From Natronincola peptidivorans (GTDB lineage Bacteria > Bacillota > Clostridia > Peptostreptococcales > Natronincolaceae), in contig NZ_FOHU01000003.1 of the NCBI RefSeq assembly GCF_900111615.1, forward strand, positions 273,429 to 337,428: DNA of 64,000 nucleotides, read 5' to 3'. This document shows positions 8,420 through 18,392 of this stretch, piece after piece; the stretch's first letter is position 1; each line of letters begins with the position of its first letter. Made by a program: the position numbers and the translations under genes. The notes beneath the pieces are model-generated. The model made no database searches and was not told the origin of the DNA. It saw nothing but the letters and a program-made list of their open reading frames with translations.

Positions 8420-9265
8420 TTAATTGCTTTGAATTTCAACCTTTTTCACTCCTAAGGCTGTCACATAGGCTTTTAATTCCTCCATATAGGCTTTACTTGG
8501 TACTTTATCTTTTAAATTTTCCTTTTGAAAAGGAATCAGACCTGTTAAATGTAGACTTATAAGCCTATAGGTGACAGAGGGATGGTTCTTTAAGAGGCTT
8601 GCCACGCTGGTTAGTGTTTCTTTTATATCTACCATTTCCAGCGCCACAACAGTTCTTACTTCATAAGTCTTTTGGATGCTTAGAAGATATTGCAGGTTTT
8701 CTAGGTGTTGTTTACTCCTCTTTCCACATAATGTCTCTAGTGTATTGATCCCCTTAATATCTATCATGAATTGATCCGTTACTTGAATAAGTTCAATCAT
8801 ATCTTCTTTATTAAAAAAACCATTGGTATCAACAAAACAGCTTAAGCCTAGCCCTTTTACTCTTTTAAAAAGTTCTGTAATAAAAGCTGCCTGCTGGGTG
8901 GGCTCCCCGCCGGAAACCGTAACGCCTCTGATAAAGGGGGCATAGCCTTCAATCACTTCATAGAGCTGGTCTACAGTATATTCCCTTGTTTTAGGAGAAG
9001 CATTAAATCCACAGGTTCTTATACATTGATCACATCCTATACATAAAGCTTCCTCATAAATGACCTTGCCATCCACCATCTTTATAGCTTTTGTTGGACA
9101 AAGGCTTACACATGTGCCGCAATGGCTGCAGCAGTTAATGGTTTCAGGGTTATGACAGTAGCTACAGTTTATGTTGCAGCCTTGAAAAAAAATCGCCAAT
9201 CGGTTGCCGGGGCCATCTACATTTGAAAATGGGATGATTTTGTTTACTTCTGCCTTATATTTCAT
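8420..9265 (-). CDS. yjjW: YjjW-like glycyl-radical enzyme activase (radical SAM)
   Basis: The product is 281 residues. FFQGCNINCSYCHNP holds the radical SAM motif (Cys30, 34, 37; CX3CX2C). It is followed by an inserted ferredoxin-like region with two more cysteine clusters (CSHCGTCVSLCP and CIGCDQCIRTCGF), as in activases of the glycyl-radical family. VSGGEPTQQ is the SAM-binding GGE motif. It overlaps the end of the yjjI-like gene by 11 bases, so the two are translationally coupled. It should use SAM to install the glycyl radical on that partner in anoxic cytoplasm. Confidence 0.9.
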   Translation of the reverse strand: MKYKAEVNKIIPFSNVDGPGNRLAIFFQGCNINCSYCHNPETINCCSHCGTCVSLCPTKAIKMVDGKVIYEEALCIGCDQCIRTCGFNASPKTREYTVDQLYEVIEGYAPFIRGVTVSGGEPTQQAAFITELFKRVKGLGLSCFVDTNGFFNKEDMIELIQVTDQFMIDIKGINTLETLCGKRSKQHLENLQYLLSIQKTYEVRTVVALEMVDIKETLTSVASLLKNHPSVTYRLISLHLTGLIPFQKENLKDKVPSKAYMEELKAYVTALGVKKVEIQSN

Positions 9266-10781
9266 CTTTTCTCAATCTTCTTTCAAAAACATGGGCAATG
9301 CTATTGGTGCCATAGCCTAAAATATCTGTATCTCGAAGAACCGCTTCGCCAGCTGCTGCCTTTTTTACTTCACTCTTTTTTACAAGATATCCTGTTACCC
9401 TTATGAGGTCAGTGTTATGTAGATAGGTGGTAATGTATCGTCCTCCCAAGGAAAAAGCTCCTTCTATAATATCTAGCACTGCTTCAGGCTTATCCAGATA
9501 GGTTTCATCAAAGGCAAAAAGATCACCTGTGCCAGAGATAAAGTACTCATGAAAGGGAATCGCCTGTTTTATATGAAGAGGAAGGATTGGTTCATCACCT
9601 ACAGTAACCCGATGAGCTGGTGTATTGCAGGTATCCTCCTCACTGAGGTTAGCCCCTACTTGAGCATGTAAAAGATATCGATTATTGGTTCTTTCGCAAT
9701 AAGGGGCTTCATGGTTATTAGCGACTTCTTGTATCCGTTTTAATATACTGTGGCCAATTTCATCACCTCTTTTAGAGGTGCCAAACCGCTCCTGTCGCCC
9801 CTCAAGCTTCAATAACTGATTCACTGCATCTGCCAATCCAACAATGCCAAACATAGCAGAGAAATTTTCTCTTTGAATATAGCCTTCTCTAACCAAGAAA
9901 GAGGTTTGAAAAAAATTTGATTCCTCCACCAAAAACTTGATCCGTTTATCCATCATAGTGGCCATGGCCTTTGTTACCTTAGGCAACCTATCCTTTAATA
10001 GCTCCTCTAGAGACTGTACTCCTTTTGCAATTGTCCCTAACCTAAGCCTTGGCAGGGTATAGGCACCGCCGCCATGGGGAAGGGCATTATAACAACTGAC
10101 AATCCGATGTTCCCCCATATCTCTGCAATACTTTGCATCATTGCTGAAGGAAGGCTTTGATACCTTTAAACAAGCCTCTACCGCCTTTAGGGCAAAATTC
10201 TTAGGGGTTTTATCCTTATCGTATCTGATGGTCATATTAGGAGTAGGATTTTCTAATTCAATAACCGCCTTTAGGATCAGGTCTCCTGCTTTTGTCCTTT
10301 CTGGACCAATATTAGCATGACAGAAGGAGTCGGGAATAGATTTATCTACATGGTTTAAAAACCTTTTAATTTTCTTATAGTCCTTTTCCTCATGAGTAAC
10401 AAAAGGATCAATCAGCCTATCAAGATCCCCAATAAATACAGGAAAAGAAGTGATAGAGGGGATATGTCTATAGAGAATCAGCAGATGATCTAATAATTCA
10501 TCTAAATCTGTTGGTGGCTTTAGATCTAAAAAATCGCAGCCCTTTGATAGCAACACAGAATAATCCGGTACGATATATCGGGGTCGATAAGGAACATAGC
10601 CTTCATTTAAATCACATATCATTTCCTTTTCAATATACATCATTTCGATTTCATCATAATCTAATACTTCTCTGGGGTCTAGCAGCCTTTCTGCAGTATT
10701 AGCAAGATTAAAAAGCTTTTGCTGATAAGTAAGGCTTTTACTGGTGGCGATATCTAGGATATCTGTTGCTTTTGATTTCAT
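9255..10781 (-). CDS. yjjI: YjjI-like glycyl-radical enzyme
   Basis: The product is 508 residues, close to E. coli YjjI (about 516). The C-terminal RVTGYL (Gly464 predicted as the radical site) corresponds to the RVSGY motif of glycyl-radical enzymes. Segments such as YHNTDL-like YITTYLHNTDL and EDTCNTPAHRVTVGDEP fit the YjjI/DUF3029 subfamily. The reaction of this subfamily is not established to my knowledge. The partner activase overlaps downstream. Start at 10781 has AGGAGG at good spacing. Oxygen sensitivity of such enzymes fits an anaerobic host. Confidence 0.88.
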   Translation of the reverse strand: MKSKATDILDIATSKSLTYQQKLFNLANTAERLLDPREVLDYDEIEMMYIEKEMICDLNEGYVPYRPRYIVPDYSVLLSKGCDFLDLKPPTDLDELLDHLLILYRHIPSITSFPVFIGDLDRLIDPFVTHEEKDYKKIKRFLNHVDKSIPDSFCHANIGPERTKAGDLILKAVIELENPTPNMTIRYDKDKTPKNFALKAVEACLKVSKPSFSNDAKYCRDMGEHRIVSCYNALPHGGGAYTLPRLRLGTIAKGVQSLEELLKDRLPKVTKAMATMMDKRIKFLVEESNFFQTSFLVREGYIQRENFSAMFGIVGLADAVNQLLKLEGRQERFGTSKRGDEIGHSILKRIQEVANNHEAPYCERTNNRYLLHAQVGANLSEEDTCNTPAHRVTVGDEPILPLHIKQAIPFHEYFISGTGDLFAFDETYLDKPEAVLDIIEGAFSLGGRYITTYLHNTDLIRVTGYLVKKSEVKKAAAGEAVLRDTDILGYGTNSIAHVFERRLRKDEI

Positions 10782-11152
10782 ATAACCAACTCCTCCTATA
10801 GACTCATTCTATATAGTATTATATCACAGCTGCTATTTTATAAGCTGTTAGAAATCTAAGACAGAAATGTAGCGTTTGTCTTCCCTAGTTACGTCATAAA
10901 GTAAAAGGAATCTTTAGAACAAATTCTTCCTTTGGAAGCTTTAGAGGATGACTTTGTTGAAATCTATATACCAAAAGTTCTCTATAATTTAATTATTGTA
11001 CAGTGAGAACTTTCCTATAGATTATAAGAAAAGTGCTGTGAAATAGTAGCAATTTTTTCTCTATTTTATATTATGTATTATGCTGAAAATTACCTTAAGG
11101 AAACTATCTTTTTCTCGTGTAAAAATATATTTGTTGATTTGGAGGGTTGCCT

Positions 11153-11959
11153 ATGGAAACTTCAGGTTTATTATTTGCTTTTACAATAACAGCTCTGGCA
11201 GGGCTCTCAACCACAGTTGGAAGTATGATAGCGTTGTTTACTAAGAAATCCAACAAAAAATTTCTTTCTTTATCATTAGGTTTCTCTGCAGGGGTAATGA
11301 TCTACGTCTCTATGATAGAAATATTTTTTAAAGCCCAGGAATCTCTTGTGGGTGAATTAGGTTTAAAACTGGGTTCTTTGATCAATGTTATTGCTTTTTT
11401 TGGTGGTATGTTTTTTATAGGATTAATAGATAAGTTAATACCATCCTTTGAAGAAAATGTGCATAAAGAAACAACTTCTTCTACCGACGAAAAGAGTAAG
11501 GATGAGAAGCGGTTACTTAGAATGGGGATGTTTACGGCTTTAGCTGTAGCTATTCACAATTTCCCCGAGGGCTTCGCAACACTTATATCAACTCTTAGAG
11601 ATCCTGCTTTAGGAGTCAGCATTGCTATTGCTATTGCTATTCATAATATTCCTGAGGGTATCGCAGTGTCTGTTCCCATATATTATGCAACAGGCAGTAG
11701 ATCTAAAGCCTTTTTCTATTCTTTTCTTTCAGGGATCGCAGAGCCCATAGGAGCATTGATTGGTTACTTAATTTTGGCTCCCTTTATGACAGAGGTTGTC
11801 TTTGGTATTGTATTTGCTTCAGTAGGAGGGATTATGGTTTATATTTCCTTGGATCAACTATTACCTGCTGCAAGAGATTATGGTGACCATCATCTCTCTG
11901 TATATGGTACTATCCTAGGAATGATTGTAATGGCTATTAGCCTTGTTCTATTAGCCTGA
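11153..11959 (+). CDS. zupT: ZIP-family metal (zinc) transporter ZupT
   Basis: The product is about 268 residues with eight predicted membrane helices. HNFPEGFATL and HNIPEGIAVS are the paired metal-binding motifs of TM4 and TM5 in the ZIP family, and a charged, histidine-poor loop separates TM3 and TM4. The ATG at 11153 lies 6 bases after GGAGGG; a TTG at 11147 is too close to it. ZupT imports Zn2+ and other divalent metals. A hairpin terminator follows. It stands alone between a divergent operon and the next plus-strand gene. Confidence 0.92.
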   Translation: METSGLLFAFTITALAGLSTTVGSMIALFTKKSNKKFLSLSLGFSAGVMIYVSMIEIFFKAQESLVGELGLKLGSLINVIAFFGGMFFIGLIDKLIPSFEENVHKETTSSTDEKSKDEKRLLRMGMFTALAVAIHNFPEGFATLISTLRDPALGVSIAIAIAIHNIPEGIAVSVPIYYATGSRSKAFFYSFLSGIAEPIGALIGYLILAPFMTEVVFGIVFASVGGIMVYISLDQLLPAARDYGDHHLSVYGTILGMIVMAISLVLLA

Positions 11960-11987
11960 TGATTATTAACCAATAAAGAAATATGGT

Positions 11988-12019
11988 AAAAGGATTCTAG
12001 TAGTTTATAGAATCCTTTT
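11988..12019 (+). terminator. Terminator after zupT
   Basis: A 12-bp stem (AAAAGGATTCTA with TAGAATCCTTTT) with an 8-base loop is followed by a T-rich tail, 28 bases after the zupT stop. Confidence 0.85.
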
Positions 12020-12160
12020 ATATTTGTTTGGATTGTTTTAAGAAAATGAATTACCCTTTATATATAAATAAACCAAGCTACTTAAAATTATTTTGTTTTG
12101 TAACATAAAAACCCCTGTGGAATAAAATAATTAGTATCGAAATAAAAGGAGGGAACCCTC

Positions 12161-13084
12161 TTGGAATTGCTCGTTATTTTAGAAAGTGTTCTTTCTTTAT
12201 TTATTATGATTTTGGTGGGGGTTTATGGGAGTAAGAAAAAAATCATAACTGCAGAAATGAATAAAGGGTTAACAGATCTTCTTATACAGATAGCCTTACC
12301 TTTTATGATTCTTTCTTCTTTCATTTATACTTATGACCCTACGATTAAATCAAATGCCATCAAAACCTTTTACTATTCTATTATAGCTTATATTATTATC
12401 CTCCTTGTTTCATATTTGCTGCTATTACCAGTAAAGCATGATAAAAAAACCATATTGCATTTTGCGAATGTATTCATGAATACAGGTTATGTTGGATTTC
12501 CAATATTGTATGCTATATATGGTGCTGAAGGTGTTGTGTATGGATCTATATTTAATATGTTTTTCGTAATATTGCTATGGACATATGGCCTAATATTATT
12601 TAAGGGTAATTTTAATAGGAGGGAACTAAAGGAAGAGCTAATAAAGATTCTTCTAAACCCCTCTATTCTAGCAGTCTGTGCAGGTATTATCATTATGATT
12701 TTCAATATTCAATTACCAAGTTCCCTATTATCTAGTATAGAAGCTATTGGCAATATCACAGGTCCATTATCTATGATCATTATTGGAGCTATCCTTTCAA
12801 ATGTTAAGCTAAAAAAGTATTTAAAGGATTGGACAATTTATTATGGAATAACTGTTAAGTTGATAATTATTCCTTCAATTATATACGTAATCTTCTTGTT
12901 AATTGCGCCTTCCTCCAAAGCTATGAATACTGTTGTTATTATGTCTGCCTTGCCTGCCTCCGCTATGACTTCAATCCTAGCAGAAAGTTTTGATAAAGAA
13001 AGGGAATATGCAGCTGTTGTTGTATCTGCAACCACATTGCTTTCTTTAATTACTGTCCCTGTACTATTAAAAATTATTTTATAA
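12161..13084 (+). CDS. AEC-family (auxin efflux carrier-like) transporter
   Basis: The product is 307 residues, almost all hydrophobic, with about ten predicted helices. Features of the AEC/malonate-permease family include NTGYVGFPILYAIYG in TM4, NPSILAVCAGI in the middle, and SALPASAMTSILAESF near the C-terminus. Members carry organic anions or related metabolites; substrate unknown here. A TTG start at 12161 is supported by AAAGGAGGG seven bases upstream. Confidence 0.88.
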   Translation: MELLVILESVLSLFIMILVGVYGSKKKIITAEMNKGLTDLLIQIALPFMILSSFIYTYDPTIKSNAIKTFYYSIIAYIIILLVSYLLLLPVKHDKKTILHFANVFMNTGYVGFPILYAIYGAEGVVYGSIFNMFFVILLWTYGLILFKGNFNRRELKEELIKILLNPSILAVCAGIIIMIFNIQLPSSLLSSIEAIGNITGPLSMIIIGAILSNVKLKKYLKDWTIYYGITVKLIIIPSIIYVIFLLIAPSSKAMNTVVIMSALPASAMTSILAESFDKEREYAAVVVSATTLLSLITVPVLLKIIL

Positions 13085-13577
13085 AAAGCATAAAAGACAA
13101 AGCTCTTATACAAGGAAAACAATTCTCTTCCTACTCCAGCATTTGCATCTGCGGTAAAACGGTATGCTGTTTTGTGAGTTAACCAAAACAAGTTTTTCTA
13201 TAGCCTTTTTCCTAGTTGATAGAAAAACAAATCCTTCCCTTTATTGCTCAATAAGCATAAAAACTGAATATAACCTGTACTCTATAAATTCTACCCTCCC
13301 CCAAAATGTTTATTGTATTTTGTTTGGTTTTATTGTAGTTTTTTATCATGCGTTGCTTTTTACTCCTTCCTGTTAAAGGAAAATATGCCCGCAAAAATAT
13401 TAGATGCTTAGAGTAATGTAAGGCACGCTTTTTTTCAACAATGTAGTAGGCAAAGCTTCCTTATTGGTTTAAAAAGTGTACCGATCCCTTTGGAACCTCA
13501 GCTTGCCAAATATTTATAAGTATTATACTATTAAGTAACAGTTTCAATAATTAAATCAATAACAAGGAGGTCTTTTT
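13085..13577. other. Intergenic, no gene seen
   Basis: I see no coding frame with start and ribosome site, no clear terminator and no recognisable RNA. The final 70 bases should hold the promoter of the downstream dehydrogenase; no strong -10/-35 pair stands out. Confidence 0.5.
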
Positions 13578-14756
13578 ATGAAGTTTAACTATTATATGCC
13601 AACAAAAATTCTGTTTGGACCAGGTAAATTGAATGCTTTGGCAGAGGAAGTATTGCCTGGTAAAAAAGCTTTAATTGTTATCTCTTCCGGGGGTTCCATT
13701 AGAAAAAATGGCTATTTAGACCGTCTGATTACCATTTTACATAACCAAGATGTCGATTATGTTGTCTTTGACAAAATCCTGCCTAATCCTGTTAAAGCTC
13801 ATGTTATGGAGGGCGCAGCCTTAGCAAAAGAAGAAAAATGTGACTTTGTTATCGGTCTCGGTGGCGGCAGCAGTATTGATTCAGCAAAAAGTATCGCTGT
13901 GATGGCCAAAAATCCTGGAGATTACTGGGACTATATCAGTGGAGGAAGTGGAAAAAGCCTTCCTGTACCAAACCCCGCTCTTCCTATAGTTGCCATCACT
14001 ACTACGGCTGGAACAGGTACAGAAGCAGATCCTTGGACAGTGATAACTAAAGAGGAAACCAATGAAAAAATCGGCTTTGGCAATGAATCTACATTTCCTG
14101 TTTTATCAGTAGTTGATCCAGAGCTTATGATAACAGTCCCTAAACACCTCACTGCATACCAAGGCTTTGACGCACTTTTTCATGCAACTGAGGGATATAT
14201 CGCAAACATAGCAACACCCATTAGTGATGCTTATGCTTTAAAAAGTATTGAGTTAATTGCCAAATACTTACCTATATGTGTTCAGGACGGTACTAATATT
14301 GAAGCTCGTACCCAAGTGGCTTTAGCCAATACCCTTTCCGGCTTTGTAGAATCTACATCCAGCTGTACCTCTGAGCATTCAATGGAGCATGCCCTGAGTG
14401 CCTTTTATCCTGATCTGCCCCATGGAGCTGGACTTATCATGCTTTCAGAAGCATATTATACCTTCTTTGCCTCCAACGCACCTGAACGATTTACAGCTAT
14501 GGCACAGGCTATGGGTGTTGACATCGAAACGCTTCCAGAGGAGGACCGTCCTATGTCCTTTGTGAAGGCTTTGGTAAAGCTTCAGGAGGATTGCCAAGTC
14601 AGCGATCTTAAAATGTCTGATTATGGTATTAAAAAGGAAGAAATTCCCTCCCTCGCTGAAAATGCCCATAACACCATGGGTGGACTCTTTGAGTTAGATT
14701 GTTATACTCTATCCCTTGAAGAAACCATAGAAATTATGACTAAGGCTTATAAGTAG
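13578..14756 (+). CDS. Iron-containing alcohol dehydrogenase
   Basis: The product is 392 residues, the family's usual length. GLGGGSSIDSAKSIA (from about residue 92) is the NAD(P)-binding loop. TTAGTGTEADPWTVIT, FDALFHATEGYIA and the His-rich CTSEHSMEHALSAFYPDLPHG contain the Asp and His ligands of the active-site metal. Members reduce aldehydes or ketones to alcohols (butanol, lactaldehyde and 1,3-propanediol dehydrogenases) in the cytoplasm. The start has AAGGAGG. It has its own upstream region and appears monocistronic; the physiological substrate is unknown. Confidence 0.92.
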   Translation: MKFNYYMPTKILFGPGKLNALAEEVLPGKKALIVISSGGSIRKNGYLDRLITILHNQDVDYVVFDKILPNPVKAHVMEGAALAKEEKCDFVIGLGGGSSIDSAKSIAVMAKNPGDYWDYISGGSGKSLPVPNPALPIVAITTTAGTGTEADPWTVITKEETNEKIGFGNESTFPVLSVVDPELMITVPKHLTAYQGFDALFHATEGYIANIATPISDAYALKSIELIAKYLPICVQDGTNIEARTQVALANTLSGFVESTSSCTSEHSMEHALSAFYPDLPHGAGLIMLSEAYYTFFASNAPERFTAMAQAMGVDIETLPEEDRPMSFVKALVKLQEDCQVSDLKMSDYGIKKEEIPSLAENAHNTMGGLFELDCYTLSLEETIEIMTKAYK

Positions 14757-14872
14757 TTAATAAATGACAGGGTATGAATAGACTTATTTGTACCCTGTCT
14801 CATGAGGAAAAATCTATCTACAAATGAAAAGTATCGCGTTATCGTAAAAATAGAAATGGGGAGATGCATTAA

Positions 14873-15742
14873 ATGATAGATCTACACATTCATACTACTT
14901 CGTCAGATGGTTCAGATGAGCCCAAAGATATTCTGATCAAGGCACAACAAGCAGGTCTAAAATACATATCTATTACAGATCATGATTCCATTGGTGCTTA
15001 CAAAAAATTGCGAGAAATAAAAGTAAGCAGTTATTTCGAAGGTGCTATCCTTCCCGGTTGTGAGTTTTCTGTTGTTCACAATGGAAAACCTATCGAGATA
15101 TTAGGATATGGTATAGACCTTGACACCATAAGTTCAACAGGCATTATCTCAGATGAAAAGTTTTTTGAAAGAGAAAATACTTACCTTAAAAAATTGAAGG
15201 AGGTATGTAGAAACCTCAACCTAAAATATAGTGATGATTTATCTATTCATACTGATAAGTATTTTGCAACACAGATTCTACATGCAGACCTTAGGAAATA
15301 TCCTGAAAATCAAAAGCATTTTACTAAAGAAGTATGGGAAAGCCTCAATGCCTTTTATAGAACCTGCGTCAATAATGAAAACAGTCCTTTCTTTCTTGAT
15401 CTACTGAAAAATTATCTCACTGTACAGGAGGCTGCTTCACTTATAAAAAAAGCAGGAGGCAAAGCATTTCTTGCCCATCTTTATGGCTACTTTGTAGATG
15501 ATCATGAAACTTTTTTGAATTCAATCGTATCTTTAAATGTGCTTGACGGTATAGAGTGTTACCATTCCCTTCATACTATAGATAAAACAAAGTATCTTCT
15601 TCAATATTGTGGTAAACACAAGCTTTATGCATCAGGAGGAAGTGACTACCATGGAAAAATTAAGCCTAATGTGAAAATCGGGGAAAGCATCACTGGCACA
15701 AAAATTCCATATGAGGTATTAGCGCCATGGTTTCCTTATTAA
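14873..15742 (+). CDS. PHP-domain phosphoesterase
   Basis: The product is 289 residues. DLHIHTTSSDG at the N-terminus, ITDHDS near residue 42, a FLAHLYGY strand and GGSDYHGK near the C-terminus supply the His/Asp metal ligands of the PHP domain. The architecture resembles stand-alone PHP phosphatases of the RNase AM / nucleoside 3',5'-bisphosphatase type. An intervening region is divergent, so the substrate is open. The start has GGGGAG upstream. Confidence 0.85.
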   Translation: MIDLHIHTTSSDGSDEPKDILIKAQQAGLKYISITDHDSIGAYKKLREIKVSSYFEGAILPGCEFSVVHNGKPIEILGYGIDLDTISSTGIISDEKFFERENTYLKKLKEVCRNLNLKYSDDLSIHTDKYFATQILHADLRKYPENQKHFTKEVWESLNAFYRTCVNNENSPFFLDLLKNYLTVQEAASLIKKAGGKAFLAHLYGYFVDDHETFLNSIVSLNVLDGIECYHSLHTIDKTKYLLQYCGKHKLYASGGSDYHGKIKPNVKIGESITGTKIPYEVLAPWFPY

Positions 15743-15891
15743 ACTTTACTATAAAAAACCGCTGCTGCTTGTGATATAATTTATTAGGTAGACTTTGTTG
15801 AAACATTATAGCCCTCATAGTTTGTGTAATTTTTGAGGGTACATAATTTCTTATGTATTATAAAAAAAAGAGATGAATTAAGGAGAGATTA

Positions 15892-17085
15892 TTGGTGGAA
15901 AGAATAATAGGTACCGTTTCTAGGGGGCTTCGTACGCCCATCATCAACCAAGGAGATAACATATCAGAAATTGTTGTAAACACCGTATTAAATGCTTCTA
16001 AAGCAGAGGGCTTCAATATTAATGATAAAGATATTGTTGCTATAACTGAGTCCGTGGTTGCCCGGGCCCAAGGAAACTATGCAAGCGTTAACTCTATTGC
16101 CAAGGATGTGGCTTCAAAATTTGGTGAAAATACATTGGGGGTAATTTTTCCTATATTAAGTCGTAACCGTTTTGCCATTTGTCTCCGTGGTATTGCAAAA
16201 GGGGCCAAGAAGATTGTTTTAATGCTTAGCTATCCAGCAGATGAAGTGGGTAACCATTTAGTAGATATAGATATGTTAGATGAAAAAGGGATTAATCCAT
16301 GGACCGATGTCCTTACAGAGGAACAGTTTAGAAATTATTTTGGGCATATTAAGCATACTTTTACTGGTGTAGATTATGTAGATTACTATAAATCCTTAGT
16401 TCAAGAATACGGTATTGAGTGTGAAGTGATTTTCTCAAACAATCCTAAAACAATATTAAATTATACAAAAAGTATTCTTACCTGTGATATTCATACTAGA
16501 GCTAGAACCAAAAGAATATTAAAGGCGAATGGTGCAAATGAGGTTTATGGGCTTGATGATCTCTTGTCAACCTCCATAGACGGTAATGGTTACAATGAAG
16601 CTTATGGTCTTTTAGGCTCAAATAAATCCACAGAAGAAAGCGTTAAGCTTTTTCCACGGGATTGCCAGCCTCTTGTTGATGCAATTCAGACTAAGCTCAA
16701 AGCAGCTACCGGCAAAACTGTTGAGGTTATGGTTTATGGAGATGGTGCATTTAAGGACCCCGTGGGTAAGATTTGGGAGTTGGCTGATCCAGTTGTGTCT
16801 CCAGCCTATACTGCAGGACTTGAGGGTACCCCTAATGAGGTAAAAATTAAATACCTTGCAGATAATGATTTTGCTCACTTAAAAGGTGATGCACTTAAGG
16901 AAGCCATTTCTGAATATATTAGAAATAAAAAGTCCGACCTTACTGGTGCTATGGCAGCTCAAGGCACTACACCTAGAAGACTCACTGACCTTATAGGATC
17001 CCTTTGTGACCTGACTTCAGGCAGCGGCGATAAGGGAACTCCTGTAGTTTATATCCAAGGCTATTTTGATAATTACACAAAATAG
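15892..17085 (+). CDS. CofE-like coenzyme F420-0:L-glutamate ligase family protein
   Basis: The product is 397 residues. The N-terminal GDNISEIVVNTVLNA, DIVAITESVVARAQG and the later VMVYGDGAFKDPVGKIWELADPVV with SGSGDKGTP are typical of the CofE family, here in the longer form found in some Clostridia. CofE adds glutamate to F420-0 in archaea and actinobacteria. No cofC, cofD or cofGH is in the window, and Clostridia generally lack F420, so a different acceptor is likely (inference). The start may be TTG at 15892 or GTG at 15895; AAGGAG precedes both. A terminator follows. Confidence 0.82.
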   Translation: MVERIIGTVSRGLRTPIINQGDNISEIVVNTVLNASKAEGFNINDKDIVAITESVVARAQGNYASVNSIAKDVASKFGENTLGVIFPILSRNRFAICLRGIAKGAKKIVLMLSYPADEVGNHLVDIDMLDEKGINPWTDVLTEEQFRNYFGHIKHTFTGVDYVDYYKSLVQEYGIECEVIFSNNPKTILNYTKSILTCDIHTRARTKRILKANGANEVYGLDDLLSTSIDGNGYNEAYGLLGSNKSTEESVKLFPRDCQPLVDAIQTKLKAATGKTVEVMVYGDGAFKDPVGKIWELADPVVSPAYTAGLEGTPNEVKIKYLADNDFAHLKGDALKEAISEYIRNKKSDLTGAMAAQGTTPRRLTDLIGSLCDLTSGSGDKGTPVVYIQGYFDNYTK

Positions 17086-17104
17086 TATTTATATGCTTAA
17101 TAGT

Positions 17105-17140
17105 AAAGCTCTTCCCTAGAAATCTAATAGGAAGAGCTTT
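17105..17140 (+). terminator. Terminator after the CofE-like gene
   Basis: An 11-bp stem AAAGCTCTTCC / GGAAGAGCTTT is followed by TATTTGT, 20 bases after the stop codon. Confidence 0.85.
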
Positions 17141-17355
17141 TATTTGTCCAATTCAGGGTTGTTGCACTAATAAATACATAAGATAAAGAAAATATAGGCC
17201 TGATTTCAACATTTTGAATGCTAAATCTAAAATTCCTACGGAGTAGATTTTCAAAAAAAAATTAATAGCACACAATAAAATATACTGAATATAGTGTAGT
17301 GAAATAACACGAGCTATCTAACTAGAAAAATATGATTGTTTTAGGGGGGAGTTAC

Positions 17356-18387
17356 ATGAGAAGTATGGTGGGAGCTTGTAGTGAATTTATGCTGAAAGGC
17401 CACAAAAAGGCTAGAGTTTCTGGCCGTACCATGGATTGGTTTGAAGAAATGTACTCAAACTTCGTCGTCGTTCCTAGAGGTACTCACGTCTTTAGTTATT
17501 ATGATGGGGAAGATAAGGAAAAACAACCGCTTAAACAGGGTATGCAATGGAAAACAAAATATGGCTTTGTGGGAATAGATAGTTGGAACTTACCTATCTA
17601 TCTTGATGGAATGAATGAAATGGGGTTGTCGGCAGGTTTATTAGCTTTATATGGTTGCGGGTATCCTGAGCCCGACAAATGTCCAGAAAAAAATATATCC
17701 ATAGGCTATCTATTACAATATGTTTTGGGAAATTGTAAAGATGTTAATGAGGTAAAAGAATTCTTAGAAAGTGGTGTAACTGTCTGTGATCTAAGTGTGC
17801 TATACGTAGCAGATGAACGCAGTCTTCATTTAGTTGTGCATGATGCACAAGGCAAAAGTTTAGTACTTGAGGCAGAGGATGGAGAGATTAAGATTTACCT
17901 TGATGAAGAAGCTTCTGTTTTAACGAATTCTCCGTTTTTGCACTGGCATTTACTCAATATGCGTAATTATTGTAACCTAACTTATAAAGATGCAACCTCT
18001 GACGGACCTTGGACTCCACTTGGTCATGGTAGTGGTATGCTAGGGCTTCCAGGAGATTCTACACCTCCCTCTCGCTTTGTTCGATTATCTATGTTTAGAG
18101 AGTTTTCTCCTATTAGTAAAGATGCCAACGAAGAAGTCCAGCAAGCTTTTCACATGATTAATAGAGTAGCTTTGGTTAATGGTGAAGATATTATAGAACG
18201 TACCCTTTGGGAAGTAGTTAGAGACCATGTTCATAGAATCTACTATTTTCGAACTAATCAAAATCAATCTATAAGGGCAATAGACTTGAAAGAAATTGAT
18301 TTTAGTGGTTTTAAACAATATAAGCGTATACCTTTAACCACAGGTAATTTATATGAAGACGTAACGCCACTATTTGAAAAAGGTTAA
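17356..18387 (+). CDS. Linear-amide C-N hydrolase (choloylglycine hydrolase / penicillin V acylase family)
   Basis: The product is about 343 residues. The Ntn-hydrolase family is shown by ACSEFM (Cys8, predicted nucleophile), the GRTMDW segment (Arg and Asp of the active site), VLTNSPFLHWHL (Asn) and PPSRFVRLSMF (Arg). The ATG at 17356 has a GGGGGGAG ribosome site and leaves a seven-residue leader to be removed so that Cys8 becomes N-terminal. Substrates may be conjugated bile salts, penicillin V or N-acyl homoserine lactones; sequence alone does not decide. No signal peptide is seen, so cytoplasmic. Confidence 0.88.
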   Translation: MRSMVGACSEFMLKGHKKARVSGRTMDWFEEMYSNFVVVPRGTHVFSYYDGEDKEKQPLKQGMQWKTKYGFVGIDSWNLPIYLDGMNEMGLSAGLLALYGCGYPEPDKCPEKNISIGYLLQYVLGNCKDVNEVKEFLESGVTVCDLSVLYVADERSLHLVVHDAQGKSLVLEAEDGEIKIYLDEEASVLTNSPFLHWHLLNMRNYCNLTYKDATSDGPWTPLGHGSGMLGLPGDSTPPSRFVRLSMFREFSPISKDANEEVQQAFHMINRVALVNGEDIIERTLWEVVRDHVHRIYYFRTNQNQSIRAIDLKEIDFSGFKQYKRIPLTTGNLYEDVTPLFEKG

Positions 18388-18392
18388 ATAAA

